Below are positions 1 to 12,056 of a stretch of DNA of 64,000 nucleotides, piece after piece. Source of the DNA: Blastomyces gilchristii SLH14081 (lineage: Eukaryota > Ascomycota > Eurotiomycetes > Onygenales > Ajellomycetaceae). The stretch spans positions 506,734 through 570,733 of the forward strand of contig NW_003101673.1 in NCBI RefSeq assembly GCF_000003855.2, in the 5' to 3' direction. Every line of letters begins with the position of its first letter. Positions within the stretch are counted from its first letter, which is position 1. Under the pieces are notes generated by a model. The model saw only the letters and a list, made by a program, of their open reading frames with translations. It was not told where the DNA came from and ran no database searches. Both the position numbers and the translations under genes were made by a program.

Positions 1-432
1 ATGTAATCTATTTCTGATTCAGCTAGTATTCTGCATACATTCTCATTAAGAAACTTTCACTATATTACATCACTTATTCACTAACTTTTCTCATTCTTCA
101 ATCATTTTCTTTATCATTGTCATTATAAACACTACTATCTCATTCAAGATTCCTGCTTCTTCTCTTATTCAACATCTTCTATCTGTTATTTATCTATCAC
201 ATTGTATGTGTTTCTGATGATGACTTCTCATTCTCATAACAAGTGTTCTTGTAGTGCTCATATCAGGCAGTTCATTAGCAGTAAGTGTAACACATTGTGA
301 AACATGATCAGAACTTATTTATCTTCTAATAATTGTCAGAATGTACTATTATGAATAACACATCTTCTTCATCTTCTTATACACTCTCAATCTTCTTTTT
401 CTAGCAGGCATCTGATTATGTTTTGCATGAAT

Positions 433-1881
433 ACAGATACTGATATTTTGTTTTAATTTGCATAGAATCTTCACATATTGACAGATTCATATCTGTTGAT
501 GATAATGAACATCTCAATATTGAATCATTAATCAAAAACTTGAAGAATGTGATAATGAAGAAATTATTCATATCATGTATAGCTGAGTCTCTCATATCTC
601 TCTCTGCTCTCTCTATTTCTTTCTCTGTTACTTCTCTTCAATCTCTTATATCTATCTCTGTGTCTGATTCTCTCTCTTCTGTTATTCCTGTTTCTGTGAC
701 TCTCACTCTCACTACTTCTACTCTCTCTGCTTCTGCTGTCTCTGCTTTTATTATCAGCTCTCCCTGTTTCAAGAAGATGTTATGTAAACTTAATGAATCA
801 CATCTATCAGTATATATACTCTCACCCTTCTTACTAATCTCTAGAACAATTTATTGTATAAAGACTGTGTACAATATAACTGTCTGAAGCTCAGTCACAG
901 ATGCTGATTATTATATTTATTTTAAATATTCATGATGAGATAATTATTCATTTATATCAGAGAATCACTTTCTTTCTCAACAGTGTTAAGATTGTAAGTC
1001 TTTCTTTTTTTCTCTTCTCTTTCTGATACTGATTTTTCTGTTCTTAGAGAAAATTATTATGAGTTTTATTATACATGAAGTCATGATATTCACAGATATT
1101 AAGAAACTTTTTATAACTATTAAATTCAATATTACAGATATATTCACTCTGATGAATACTTTTAGAATAATTAATCTGTATCAGTCTATTCTCTGATGTT
1201 TGTCATCTGACTTTATAATACAGGTGAAGAATATCTGTGTTTTCAGAAACAGAAATGCAGATATCATACTCTTTTATACTCATAGATATGAGACTTATAT
1301 GTCTTGTCTGAGATGTTATTATAGAAATAAGTCATTCATACACTGTATTCTGCTTTCTGCATTTCTCTGTGTCTCTCTCTCTCTTTCTGAGAAGTCTTGT
1401 GCATGTTGTAATTACATGTACAATTCTAAGATCAGTAAGTATTTATTCAGTAATTATTATTTCTGCTTTTTATAGTTTTATATACTAATAATAGTTCTTA
1501 GTTGCTTCAGCATCAGAGATCATTTTAATCAAAGATAATAACACTGTCAAGACTACTTTCTTCTGTCTTCAAGCTTCTCTCAGTGCTTTCTCTCCCTTCT
1601 CTGTGAGAAAGATTGTGTATATACTGAGTCATAAGTGTTCAGCTCTGAATAACTCTCACTGTCATTTATTTAATTCTGTGTCTTCTTCTTCTTTCATTTC
1701 TTCTGTCTCTGTCTTCTCTGTTCTGACTTCTGATTCTGCAGATTCTGTGCTCTTCTTTAATTTTTCTACACACATGTATACACATTTCTATATTAACATT
1801 TCAGTCAATCTTGTGATAAATAATATTAATGTTGTACACAGAGCAGTAGAGAAATCAGAGACATATACAGCATTGTTATGA
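433..1881 (+). pseudogene. Extra ORF of element G on the strand opposite gag-pol (copy G1), about 480 codons, Ser-rich then Cys-rich
   Basis: Function not recognised. The segments 540-887 and 1200-1475 share one frame, with only five stops between 540 and 1475 (four TGA, one TAA); 1603-1881 is in another frame after an indel. The first third is Ser/Thr-rich. The middle has Cys clusters (a C-L-R-C motif and, further on, C-A-C-C) that could bind zinc. The last third is again Ser-rich, then ends V-N-L-V-I-N-N-I-N. The same ORF is in G2 (45518-46940) and G3 (57360-58811) with indels at different places, so it was probably a single exon. It ends tail to tail with pol, about 190 bp away. It is real coding sequence with fair likelihood rather than a shadow of a sense gene, since the sense strand here is broken mainly by TAA and TAG in the frame I tried. 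Confidence 0.55.
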
Positions 1882-2071
1882 GAGTGACTTACAGCTCTCA
1901 AATCTTTTATGAATCTTGAGTTTTGAGATTTCCTTATTTTTTTTTTTTTTGATGTTTTTCAGATAATGTGACATTGAAAATGAATTAACATGTAATGTAT
2001 GAAAATGAATAAAGTATGTATGATAACATTTGTCTTTTTACAGTTAATTCTTACAGTTGATAATCAATTCA

Positions 2072-4406
2072 TTATTTCTTTTCTTTCTTACACTTTTTCT
2101 TTATCTGTTAGTCACTACTCTTACATGATCTCTATATAATATAGTGTTCAGTGACTAGGTTCAGCAGCTTTCATCTTTTGTGATTCTGTCTCATGCATTA
2201 TACTGTCTCTCTTCACCTGCTCAGATCACTACAGTAAACAGCTTATTGAAACTAATCTCATCTGATCTCTGAGTATTTTCAGGAATTAAGATGGCTTGAT
2301 CTCATGCATCTGTGAATGTTTCAGATGCTTCATTCTCTGTTATCTTTATAATTGAACTGATGTAAATAGTTAAATTTAACTCTGAATTTCTTTTTCTTCT
2401 GCAATCTGATTCATATGTAAGTCTGTCACTTTAAGACTGCTCTTTGTTATGTTGTGTCTACTGTCTGCAGTATATTATTGTACAATCAGCTACAGTCTCA
2501 TCACTTATTAAAGTGTGATATTTATCTGATTTCTTCATTTCTTCTCATTCTTTTCTTATAATTATGAAAAGATTGAAATAAGTAAGATCATCTGATTCAT
2601 AAGTATCTATGATTTCTCTTACTTCATGAGACTTTTCAATTATAAGTCTGTTCTTCTTCAATGCTGATAAGAGTGCTGTAGATAATTATAATCTACTCAG
2701 ATCTTATATCTTTATCTTTACAAGATATAAATCATTTATTAAATTGTATAAGATTCATCTCTCTGATTCTTTCAATGTGTATATTCTCAGAGAATATAAT
2801 TTAAGTATTTTATAGAGTATAAATCATCTAGATTGAAACTTCTCAGAGCTCTCATTATATATAAGAACTCACATTCTTATCTTGAGACTTGATTTCTTAA
2901 CTAGTGAGTCTCATATTCTTTTTGATTGAATTGCTCAGTTCAGAAGTAACTCATTAGCTTTTATATATGCATAGCTGATCTCTTTCAATCTTGATTTCAT
3001 ATCTGCAACTGTTACATCTGCAACTACTACTGCTGCATTCATAACTACTGTTTTCTTTCCCATCTTTTCTGAAGTATTCTTCAGAATGTGTGAATGCAAT
3101 TTATACAACAGATAGAATAATGAACACTTAAAGACTGTATACTATCAAATTCGCATGACTAATAGTGCCTGATCAAGATATTCATCTCATAATCTTATAG
3201 ACTTACTCACTAGATATTTCATCAGCATGTTATCTAAGATTTTATTTAAGTGTTTCACTTTTCTGTTTATCTGTAAGTGATATAATGTTGTTCTATAATA
3301 TCTTATCTGTAACTGATTCATGAAATGTTTCACTGCTTCTTCTATAAGATTCATATTATTATCAGTTAGAATCTCACACAGTATTTCATAGTTAATATAG
3401 ATCTCATTATGTAGAAACTTCATCACTATCTTCTCTCTCATCTCTGAAACTGCTTTTATAACTGATCAGTCAGTAGTGTAATCAATAGCAGTGATTATTT
3501 ATCAATTTTCATTTGACATCTGTGATAGTATGTCTATAAGGTTCATCTCTCATTATTTAAATGATTGTATCATACACTTCATCTGATGTTGCACTTTCTC
3601 ACATTTTAATCCTTTCTTAGATTCTTTCACAACCTGATAATTCAGACACTTATAAGTGTATATCTGAATATTCTCAGTCATGCTTAGTCAGTATACTCTT
3701 GATTCAAGTACACTCATAAGTTCAGAGCTTTCTAAGTGACTGAATTCCTTATGTATATAAGTCACTAAGTCATATCTAAATAAATATTCTAGATAGAGAG
3801 CTTTCATATATTCTAGATTGTGATAAAACATAACATTATTTTTCAATTTTCTCAGCTTGAAGTTCAGAAGCATCTCTTCTACTACTTTTATAAGACACTT
3901 ATTATCTGATATCTTACTATTCTTTAAGTAAGAGATTATTGTATTCACTCATTCTGATTTCTTGTATTCTCTCAGTATATTTAACATGAACTTCTCTTAT
4001 ATCTGATTCATAGAACTCTCACTCATGAAATCAGATCTGTAACTGATTGTATCAGATATTATAGTATCTAATCTCTTTCAGTATTTGATATTAAGATTGT
4101 ACACTTAGAACTCTGAGATTCAATATACTAAGTGTTTAAAAGGTTTCATTGTTAATTATAGATAGATAAGACTTTTATAATCTGTAATCACTGTTATTGT
4201 ATATCTGTTATCAATATATTTATTTCATAATATCAGTATGTACTTAATCACTAGTAATTTCTTTTCATACACTGAGTAATTGAGCTCAGTGTCTGATAGT
4301 TTTCTATCATTGTACATTACTGAGTGCAGCTTGCTGTTCTTGCTCATCTGTAGAAGAGTGTCTTCAATAGCTCATTCAAATGTGTCTGTCTCAATGTAAA
4401 AAGATT
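2072..4406 (-). pseudogene. G1 pol, 3' half: RNase H end, integrase and C-terminal tail
   Basis: Integrase inserts retrotransposon cDNA into the genome. The open pieces at 3688-3948 and 3187-3441 align with G2 43455-43715 and 43939-44217. The first carries the Y-I-H-K-E-F-S-H zinc-binding start (HHCC domain); the second carries the I-L-T-D-N core (second catalytic Asp) and the Y-H-L-Q-I-N-R-K-V stretch that corresponds to the usual YHPQTNG-x-E, with its catalytic Glu and Gly codons altered. Further left, pol continues to about 2072 with a basic linker and a tail of unknown role. Stops are mostly TGA. Residues 4100-4394 on this strand are the end of RNase H, the rest of which lies beyond LINE A. 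Confidence 0.85.
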
Positions 4407-4413
4407 CAAAGAC

Positions 4414-4896
4414 TCAAGAATCAGACCACTGCTCCACCACGAACTCGCTCGATTTTTCGAATAAGAACCCGCCGATAGATCCATCGAGAAGCCCTCGATC
4501 ATATGAGCATTTTGACCCCATCGCTGACCACATACCCCGTGTGGTGGTGGAGTTATCCAGCCAAACATGAACCAGACATTGTTCGAAACTCCTGTGTGGG
4601 ATTATCCCCTGTTCTCCCCTATCACACCACAACCCCGGGCCAAATTGCCATACAAATTGTAAGGTGAAGAGACCTAGCCATATGCACCAATCTTCTTGAT
4701 TTTGGAAGATCTCTGATCTGTAGTTGTGGAGATATCTGAGAAGCGACCTCCGCGAAAACCCTGTCCATCTTTGATGTTCTAAAACACCAACATCAAGTCT
4801 CACCCTCATACCGTCCTTTCTAATCTGGCCCATCCCCAGCAGAAAAATATAAAAAGATATCTTGATGATAATATCAAGTACATAATCAACAGCCAC
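4414..4896 (-). CDS. Uninterrupted 160-codon ORF in the CpG-retaining segment, function unknown
   Basis: The longest uninterrupted ORF in the window, starting M-A-V-D-Y at 4896. It holds many Trp codons (TGG), which elsewhere in the window have become TGA. The first 25 residues include a hydrophobic stretch (I-I-I-K-I-S-F-Y-I-F-L-L). I recognise no family. Whether it is expressed is open: its openness may only reflect that this segment escaped mutation. Low confidence as a real gene. Confidence 0.2.
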   Translation of the reverse strand: MAVDYVLDIIIKISFYIFLLGMGQIRKDGMRVRLDVGVLEHQRWTGFSRRSLLRYLHNYRSEIFQNQEDWCIWLGLFTLQFVWQFGPGLWCDRGEQGIIPHRSFEQCLVHVWLDNSTTTRGMWSAMGSKCSYDRGLLDGSIGGFLFEKSSEFVVEQWSDS

Positions 4897-5047
4897 TTCT
4901 GAAGTGCAATCTTCACAGTCTGTCTTCAGTGTATCTAGACATCAATGCCAAGTCTCACCCTTGTACCACCCCTCTCAATCTGGCCTGTCCCCGGCAGAAA
5001 AGTACAAAAAGATACCTCAGCAACTGTATTTAATACATAATCAGCAG
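4794..5047. repeat. Two diverged ~99-bp direct repeats, period 155 bp
   Basis: Units 4794-4892 and 4949-5047 share CAAGTCTCACCCT, then TCTGGCC, then GCAGAAAA, an AAAAAGATA block and a CATAATCA end. They may be LINE 5' UTR monomers or two parts of a captured transcript. No third unit is seen. Confidence 0.6.
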
Positions 5048-6089
5048 ATACAACAACTATAAAATCAGTATATCTCAAGATCTGACTGAGCCTTTGATCC
5101 CTGCACAGTGAGATATATTAAATCTAGTTTTAATATCTCAATATTCAATAGATTCTGCAAGAGATTGAGAACAGCAATACTAGATTTCTATTGAATTTAA
5201 GAATTAACTCTATATTAATATAATCATTGACAAAGTCTTCTATTTTAAGATATAAATAACCAGTTTCTCTACATCTCACTGACAATATTTATATTATTAT
5301 ATAGAAACAGACTTATATTCTCTATAATATCAAGACTCTGAAGAGAGAATGTCTTGATAGAGAGTATATAGTAGTATATATCTTAGCAGTTTCTATCTCA
5401 TTCTTCTGCAGCAGTTAATGCAAAAAAAAAAAAGATCTTAGAAATAGTTTTTTACTTCTCTTAAAAAAGTAAGATATTTTTCTCTGAGTTTTATACAATA
5501 TTCTTATAAAGAATTAAAAACAGAGCTGTTTTCTGTCATAATTTCATATTCTTTTAAGTAAGAATTACTTTTTCAGTAGCTGAAGAGCTTTCATTAATAC
5601 TTAATTTCTTTTTACACTCTTTATTAACTGATTTGAGTTGTATACTTGTTGTGTGAGAAGAATTGAATAATTTAGAATAAAATTGAATAGTTTTAATCAA
5701 TTTCTCTGTAAAAAATTGATTTATTTTTTATCAGTTTTTCTCTCAAAAACTGTCATATTATCTGATTTATTATCAATTGATATCATACTTTTTCTCACTG
5801 TATTCTAAGAAAGAGATTGTAAAGATTTTATTGATTTATCTTAAAAATCAATTTTAGTTTATTAGATTCTCTTTAAAAATCTAATCTAGTTACTGAACTA
5901 GTGTGAAAAAAATCAGGTATTTCATACATAAAAGTCTTTTATTCTTCTTTTGAAACAGTCTAATCAACTTTTTCAATTGAAAACAGACTTAAAAACCTCT
6001 TAATTGAAACAGTCTGACTAACTTTTTAAAAGAGTTCAATACATATCTCAATTGAAATAGTCTGATCAACTTTTCATTGAGTAAGAATA

Positions 6090-7691
6090 ATGAGTTCAAA
6101 ATTACACTCAGTTGATGTGAAAAAAGATGCTTTCTTAAATGCTATTTCTGAGATTGAAATTCTGAAGAGAAGAAAGAAAGAAGAAATAGAGAAATAACAA
6201 GTTCTTGAAATACAGAAACTTGAAAAAGCAAGTAAGATTCTTGAAAAACAGTATCTGAGTGAGATAAATAAAGAAGTTCTATTAATTCTTCATACTCAGA
6301 CTAGACAACTACAGAAGATGATTCAGTTCAAACTTGGAATTTCAAACACAGTTCAAAAAACATTGAAAATTTCTAGTATAATCACTGACTTCTCATCTTG
6401 CTCTTCTTTCTTCTTTTCTACTTCTTCTTCTTCTTTGAATCAGAAGAAAACATATGCTCAAGCAGCTGAATCTGCTGTCTCTAAATCTGCTATCTCAAAA
6501 CATGCTCAAAATCCTGAGAAAACTGAGAAGAATAATACTCATACTTCTATTGATAGAAAAGTGAAGAAAAAAATGTAAAAGAAGAAAAACTTTCAAATCT
6601 TCAGAAATAGAGAACTTATTCTCAAAGTCTTAAATCAGAACATCTTGCAAAGGAACAAGTTAAACTCAAATCTTATTTTCAGAATCAGAAATGAAATTAA
6701 TCAGCAGTTCTTTTCTCAGTTAATAACTGATATTGAAGTTCAAAAATCAGTTATAGCTTCAATTGAGTCATTCTTCTTTGAAAACTCTATCATTCTGACT
6801 ACAATATCTGAATTCAGTGCAGAATTTCTTATTCAGAATGAGAAACTCTGAAAATCAACAGTAGAATCTTTGTTAAACATAATAATTCTATCTGAGAGAG
6901 ATGAAAAGTGAGATAAATTCATTCTTTATGATATTTCAGTTGAAATTTTTGACTGTGAAGAAGAAATGCTACTTCTCAAAAATAAATTAGAAGAATACAA
7001 CTCTATTCAACTGAGAAAAGAGTCTGTATAACTAAATTTAATTAAGTTCAGATAAAGCAGAAGAAATGCCTCTGTTCTAGTATATATAAAAACACTTAAA
7101 TAGTCAAGAATCTCTGAAGTAAGAGTAGCAGATTTGAAAATGAAAGTTCATGAATACAAAGACTCAAGAATGAATCTCAAAGCTCAAACACAGTGTTTAA
7201 ACTATCAAAGATATGAATACTTTATAATCTTCTATTTCAGAGACTCAAAATGTGCATTCTATATCAGAGATCATAAAACTAGTGAGTATAAATGTGAAAC
7301 ATGCTTAAAAAGAGATGAAATATATTAATACACTCTGCTTAAATGCTCTAATTCTAAAGAAAAACATGTATCTAGCTCAAAAGAATGTATATTTACTTCA
7401 AGAACTCAAAAGAACTGAAGAAAAGATGAAGCTCAAAGCAAATCTAGAACTGAAGAAAATAGTCAAGTCAGTAAACTCACAACTGTAAGCTTAAAAAGAA
7501 GAAACTCTCAACTATCTAAATCTTTAAACTTCAATTCTTGAGTTAAATGTAAACAGAATTTGAATCCTCAAACTTCTGTTAAGATTAGAGAATTGAGAAA
7601 TAACTCTGATAATAAACTAGATATAATACAAGCAGTTGAGATTTCTACTTTTCAGAATAGTTATAATCTACTATCTGATGATAGTGATTAG
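6090..7691 (+). pseudogene. LINE A ORF1, gag-like RNA-binding protein with three zinc knuckles
   Basis: ORF1 proteins of Tad1-type LINEs coat the element RNA. One frame of 534 codons runs from the ATG at 6090 to TAG at 7689-7691, broken by TAA, TAG and TGA codons. The N-terminal third is Lys/Glu-rich and probably coiled coil. At 7194-7380 are three tandem CCHC-type knuckles: Q-C-L-N-Y-Q-R-Y-E-Y, then K-C-A-F-Y then E-Y-K-C, then K-C-S-N-S. In each, some Cys, His or Gly codons have become Tyr, Ser or Glu, all explained by G-to-A change. ORF2 begins 23 bp after the stop. Confidence 0.85.
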
Positions 7692-7714
7692 ATTCTACTC
7701 TACTCTCTTTTAGT

Positions 7715-10700
7715 ATGAATATACAATAAAAACAACAAAAAAAGTTTAAAAACTCTTCAAAAATCATATTTATTTAAAATAATGTGAATAGAAACTCAAA
7801 TTGCATTTATTCTTGTCTTCAAATTACATTTGAATAAAAAGTTAATTTTATACTACTTCAGAAGCTGAATTTTAATGCTGAGCAAAAATATATCATTTCT
7901 CATTTAAGCTACTACTGCTTTTTATCTCAAAAGTCTGAGATAAAGTCAAGAGTAGTGATCTATGAAAGAAAGAGATCAAGATATCAATTTAATCTAAGAT
8001 TTAATATCATGTCTGACTCTGATATTCTGATGAGTGATATTATAGATAAAGAGAATAAGTTTAATACTATACAGCTTATAAATATCTATAATGAAAAGTT
8101 ATTGAAGAAAAATAATAACATCTGAATAATTAATAGAGGATTTCTGAATATAACTTTATCAAGAAACTCTATAATTACAGGAGATTTCAATACACATCTT
8201 CTCTAATAAAATTCAGAATGTAAAAGAGCAGTAAGAGCTGATAATCTGATTAAATAAATCTTTGAATATTTAATAGATTTAGTTAACAAGTCTGATCAAT
8301 AAACATTCTTTAGAAAAGATATGAAATAGAAATCTATTATAGATTTAATCTTCATATTACAAAATCTAATAGAAAAGAGACTTATAAACTGATTTATTAA
8401 TTCAAATGAGACATCAGAATCAGATTATAAGATTATTCAATTTAATATTGAACTGAGTGAGAAATAAATGAGTGAAAATTCTCTTCTCTCTAATCAGTTT
8501 AACTTTGAAAAAGCTGACTGAAAGACAGTTGAAGAAAGTATAAAACTGTTAAAATCTGAAAGACAGAGTAAGCTGTATTGAAATCCTGATCAAGATATCT
8601 CAAATAAAATGCTTAAGAATAGAGTGAAGCTCATTACATCTATTATTCTAGCAAGTATTAAAGACAATATTTCAAAGAGAAAGTCTTCTAAGTATTTAAA
8701 ATCTTGATGAAATGAGAATATCACATCTAAAAGAAAACAATTGACTACTGCTAGAAGAGATTGAAAGAATGATATAATTTCTGATAAAGAGTTCAAAACT
8801 GTCAGAAATGAATATTTTTCAGATATTAAAAAACCTAAAACAGACTGCTGAAATAAATTTCTTGAAGAAGTATAAGAAAAAGAAGTTTTTAAAGCTTTTA
8901 ACTATACTAAAACAAGAAGTGTAGCAAAACTTTCAATCTTAGAATATGAGTTTCAGAATGAATCATATACAGCAAACTCTTTTGAGAAAAAATATCAAGC
9001 TTTTATAAGAACTCTCTTTCAAAACTCATCAGATTCAGATTCAGAGGAAGAGAATATGTCACTTCTCAACTATATTGATGAAAATGACTGGGAATGACCT
9101 GATCTTACTCAAGATAAATTAGAGTCAGCTATCTTCTCAAGTTCAGTTAAGACTGCTGCAGGGCCTGATTCAATTAATTACTTAATTATTCAAAATATAT
9201 ACTTCTACTTAAAGAATGAATATTTTAAGCTCTTTTTCAATCTCTTGAAAAATGAATATCATTCTGAATGCTGAAGAGAAGTCACTGAAGTGATTCTTAT
9301 AAAACCTATTAGAAAAAATTCAATTCTTAAGTCATATAGAGTAATATCTCTATTGAACTGTCTAGAAAAGGTTTTAGAAAAGATAATAACTACTCAACTA
9401 TCTTTTATAAGCTCTATCAGTGATTCTCTTTTATTCAGTGAATAAATGAGAGATAGAAAACAGTGTTCTGCAATTAACACTGTTCTCTCAGTTGTTTATA
9501 ATATTCAAATAGCAAAGTATGAGAGTCTGGTCTCAACTGCAGTTTTTATTGATATAAAAGAAGTATTTAATCATGTTTCAAAGTTGAAGTTAATTCAGAT
9601 ATTGAAGATGTTAAAACTATCACTTTCTCTAATAAAATAAGTTAACTGTTTTATATCTAAAAGAATTATACAACTTTTCTTTGATAAAATGAAATAAGAT
9701 AAGACTGAGATAAAAATAGAAGTATTATAAGAATCTTCAATCTCACTTATTTTATTTGTAATATACACTGTATATCTATTCAAAAATAGAAATATGAGAA
9801 TAGTGCAATCTTCAAGTTATATAGATGATATTGATCTAGTCTACAGCTCAAAAACTATCAAAGAGAATTTGAAAGTAATTGAAGAAGCTGCAAAGAAAAT
9901 CTTTATTAGAGCAGATATTAATTAAATTTAATTTAATATAAATAAAACTGAGTTGATTCATTTCTTTTCTAGATTTAATGAGAAAGAACTATCTCTAACT
10001 CTTTTAAATAGAGAGATTAAATCCAGTGTAAATGTCAAATGATTAGAAGTATGATTAAACTTCAAGTTGAATTTTAAATATCACATTCAACAAAGAACTG
10101 TCAAGACAGAAAGACTATTGAACAACATAATCAGACTATCAAATACAGAGAGAGGTCTATTCTTCCAGGCTATGAGACAGTTATATATAGCCTGTATTAC
10201 ATCAGTAGCTGATTATGAAGTTCAAGTTTGATGAAATAATCAAGAGAATTTCACTGAACTCTTTCAAAGTCTGTAAAACAGAGTCTTGAGAAGAATTCTG
10301 AGAGCATTCAAATCATCTTCTATTAAAGCAATGAAAATTGAAGCTTCAATTTCTTCTTCTGCTATTAGATTTAAAAAGACCTGTATGAACTATACTCTGA
10401 GAGTTATAAAGATGAGCTTAAATCATATAATCAGAGAAAGAGTCTCTTCTTCATTTTCATCAATTAACTCTGAAAATGAACTGGATTGAAATAGATTTCT
10501 TGATTGAAATGAAAATAATTCTTCAAAGAAAATATCTTCTCAACTTTACAGACTATGCTCTCTGATTAAAAATCAATTTTCTTCTTTAAATGTTGAAAAA
10601 GTGAATCATGAGAAGTTATCTTTCTGGAGAGAAAAGCTTGAATCTCTTATAGACTTACAAATAAGTGAACTATTAAAAGAGAAAGAATATGAACAGCATT

Positions 10701-11671
10701 TGAAGAGAATTTCTACAATCAATATAAAAGACTCTATTCTGATTTATTCAGATGACTCAAAAAATGAGAATCTGAATAGATTAGGCACAGGCATTGCTTA
10801 TACTGAAGATAATATTAATTTTATCTCAGATTTCTGAAATCTAGACTGTGAATCTGAAGTCTTTGATGCTGAACTATTTACAATAGTGAAAGCTTTCAAA
10901 CTCATAGAAATAAAATCTTATAAAAGAGAAAATAGTTTGAAAGAGATATAAATATTCTCTGATAGTCAAGCTGCTTTAAAAAGACTTAGAAATAGTCAGA
11001 TTTATAATAATCAAATGAATCTTGAACTGATCTTAAACTCTGTTTTGAAAATTCAAAAGAGAAGAACATTAAAGTTGATAATTCATCTGCACTGAGTTTC
11101 TGCTCATATGAATATTCATGACAATGAATTGGCTGATTCAGCTGCAAAAAAGGGTGCAGAATTAAGCAGATCTATTCAAAAAATTATGTTCTGATCTTTT
11201 ATAAAGAGAAAAATAAAAGAATCTTGTTAAGATAAGTGAAATGAAAGCTGGCAGAAACAAAAGAAGAGTATACATTATTCAAGATTTGAAACAAAACCCA
11301 AGTGAAAATCTTGTTCAATTAAATGTAAAAAGAAAATATTCTCATCTATAATACAGCTGAAACTAGAATATGACTATTTTAACTCTTATATACAAAGATT
11401 TGATGATAGATTTGACTCAATAGAATGCTCATTCTGCAATATAAATGAGAATTCTGAGTATATTGTAATGCACTGTGCATTATACAATAGTCTCAGAGCC
11501 AGATTGAAAGAGAAGTATGATCTAAATCAATTAAATATGAGATTCTTATTCTCAACTGAGACAGGAATTAAATACTTAATAGACTTTCTATCAGAAACTC
11601 AAGCAGCTACAAGAAAATGACTAAATTTAGAATTATCTGAATATGAAGAGGAGCAAATCAATCAGATATAG
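7715..11671 (+). pseudogene. LINE A ORF2: APE endonuclease, reverse transcriptase, RNase H, C-terminal CCHC
   Basis: The replicase that nicks target DNA and reverse-transcribes the element RNA. One frame of 1319 codons including the stop. Endonuclease: G-D-F-N-T-H at residue 156 and S-D-Y-K (ancestrally SDHK) at residue 236. RT: catalytic Y-I-D-D at residues 702-705, with A-G-P-D-S-I-N upstream. RNase H: F-S-D-S-Q-A-A around residue 1086 and N-E-L-A-D-S-A-A-K-K-G after it, where copy B keeps a Gly (HGNE) that is Asp here (HDNE). The C terminus has C-S-F-C then H-C. Stops are chiefly TGA at Trp positions. Frame is unbroken by indels. Confidence 0.92.
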
Positions 11672-11961
11672 TCTGTTAAAATAGCTATATACTATCTTTT
11701 AATAATTTGTTTTGTTACAGTCTCTCTTTATTTTATCTTTTTCTTTCAATTCCTTTCTATCTATCTATTTAATGTGTCTATCTTTAAGACTGTGTTCTCT
11801 TTTCCTTTGTCATGATATTGTCAAATGATTTCAAAGTATCAGAAGATGTTAAAACACTGCAATTTGTAAACAGTTTTTGTATTCTAGGCTGGAATTTTCT
11901 GATTTTGCATAACTGAAATTGATGAATGTATAATAGTTAACTTTACAGATATAGGAAAAAC

Positions 11962-11984
11962 CCTGAGAACTAAAAGTTCTCAGG
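11962..11984 (+). other. 3'-terminal stem-loop of LINE A RNA
   Basis: A perfect 10-bp stem (11962-11971 with 11975-11984) closed by an AAA loop, 43 bp before the (TAA)n tail. The same hairpin is at the same place in LINE B (18247-18269) and LINE C (54445-54467). In stringent-type LINEs a 3' hairpin is recognised by the RT to start target-primed synthesis; that role is inferred here. Confidence 0.75.
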
Positions 11985-12024
11985 TAGATGTCATAGTCTC
12001 TGACTGCATACATCTATAATTGAA

Positions 12025-12026
<2 letters not shown>

Positions 12027-12054
<28 letters not shown>
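12027..12054 (+). repeat. (TAA)n tail of LINE A
   Basis: About nine AAT/TAA units directly before the right target duplication. LINE B and LINE C end in the complementary (TTA)n, so the tail is a family trait and orients all three copies. Confidence 0.9.

Positions 12055-12056
<2 letters not shown>

Larger units (their letters stand above)
4407..5095. other. CpG-retaining segment at the 5' end of the LINE A insertion
   Basis: This stretch has normal density of CG, CC and GG (for example gctcgatttttcg and ccccgggcc) while sequence on both sides has almost none. It lies inside the 12-bp target duplications of LINE A, so it either entered with the LINE (5' UTR or captured transcript) or is a later nested insertion. 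I see no terminal repeats or second target duplication at its edges. The right edge fades near 5090, where the usual AT-rich LINE sequence starts. No other copy appears in the window. Confidence 0.6.
4407..12054 (+). mobile_element. LINE A: Tad1-type non-LTR retrotransposon, apparently full length, inserted in G1 pol
   Basis: Bounded by 12-bp target duplications, TGTAAAAAGATT at 4395-4406 and TGTAGAAAGATT at 12055-12066, one mismatch. It has two ORFs (6090-7691 and 7715-11671), a 3' UTR with a conserved hairpin and a (TAA)n tail. Both ORFs keep one continuous frame from start to stop, interrupted only by nonsense codons, so it decayed by substitution rather than indels. The first 690 bp after the left duplication have a quite different base composition and may not be LINE sequence. 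Family placement rests on the ORF1 knuckle trio, an APE-type endonuclease, the RT and the downstream RNase H. Confidence 0.9.
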
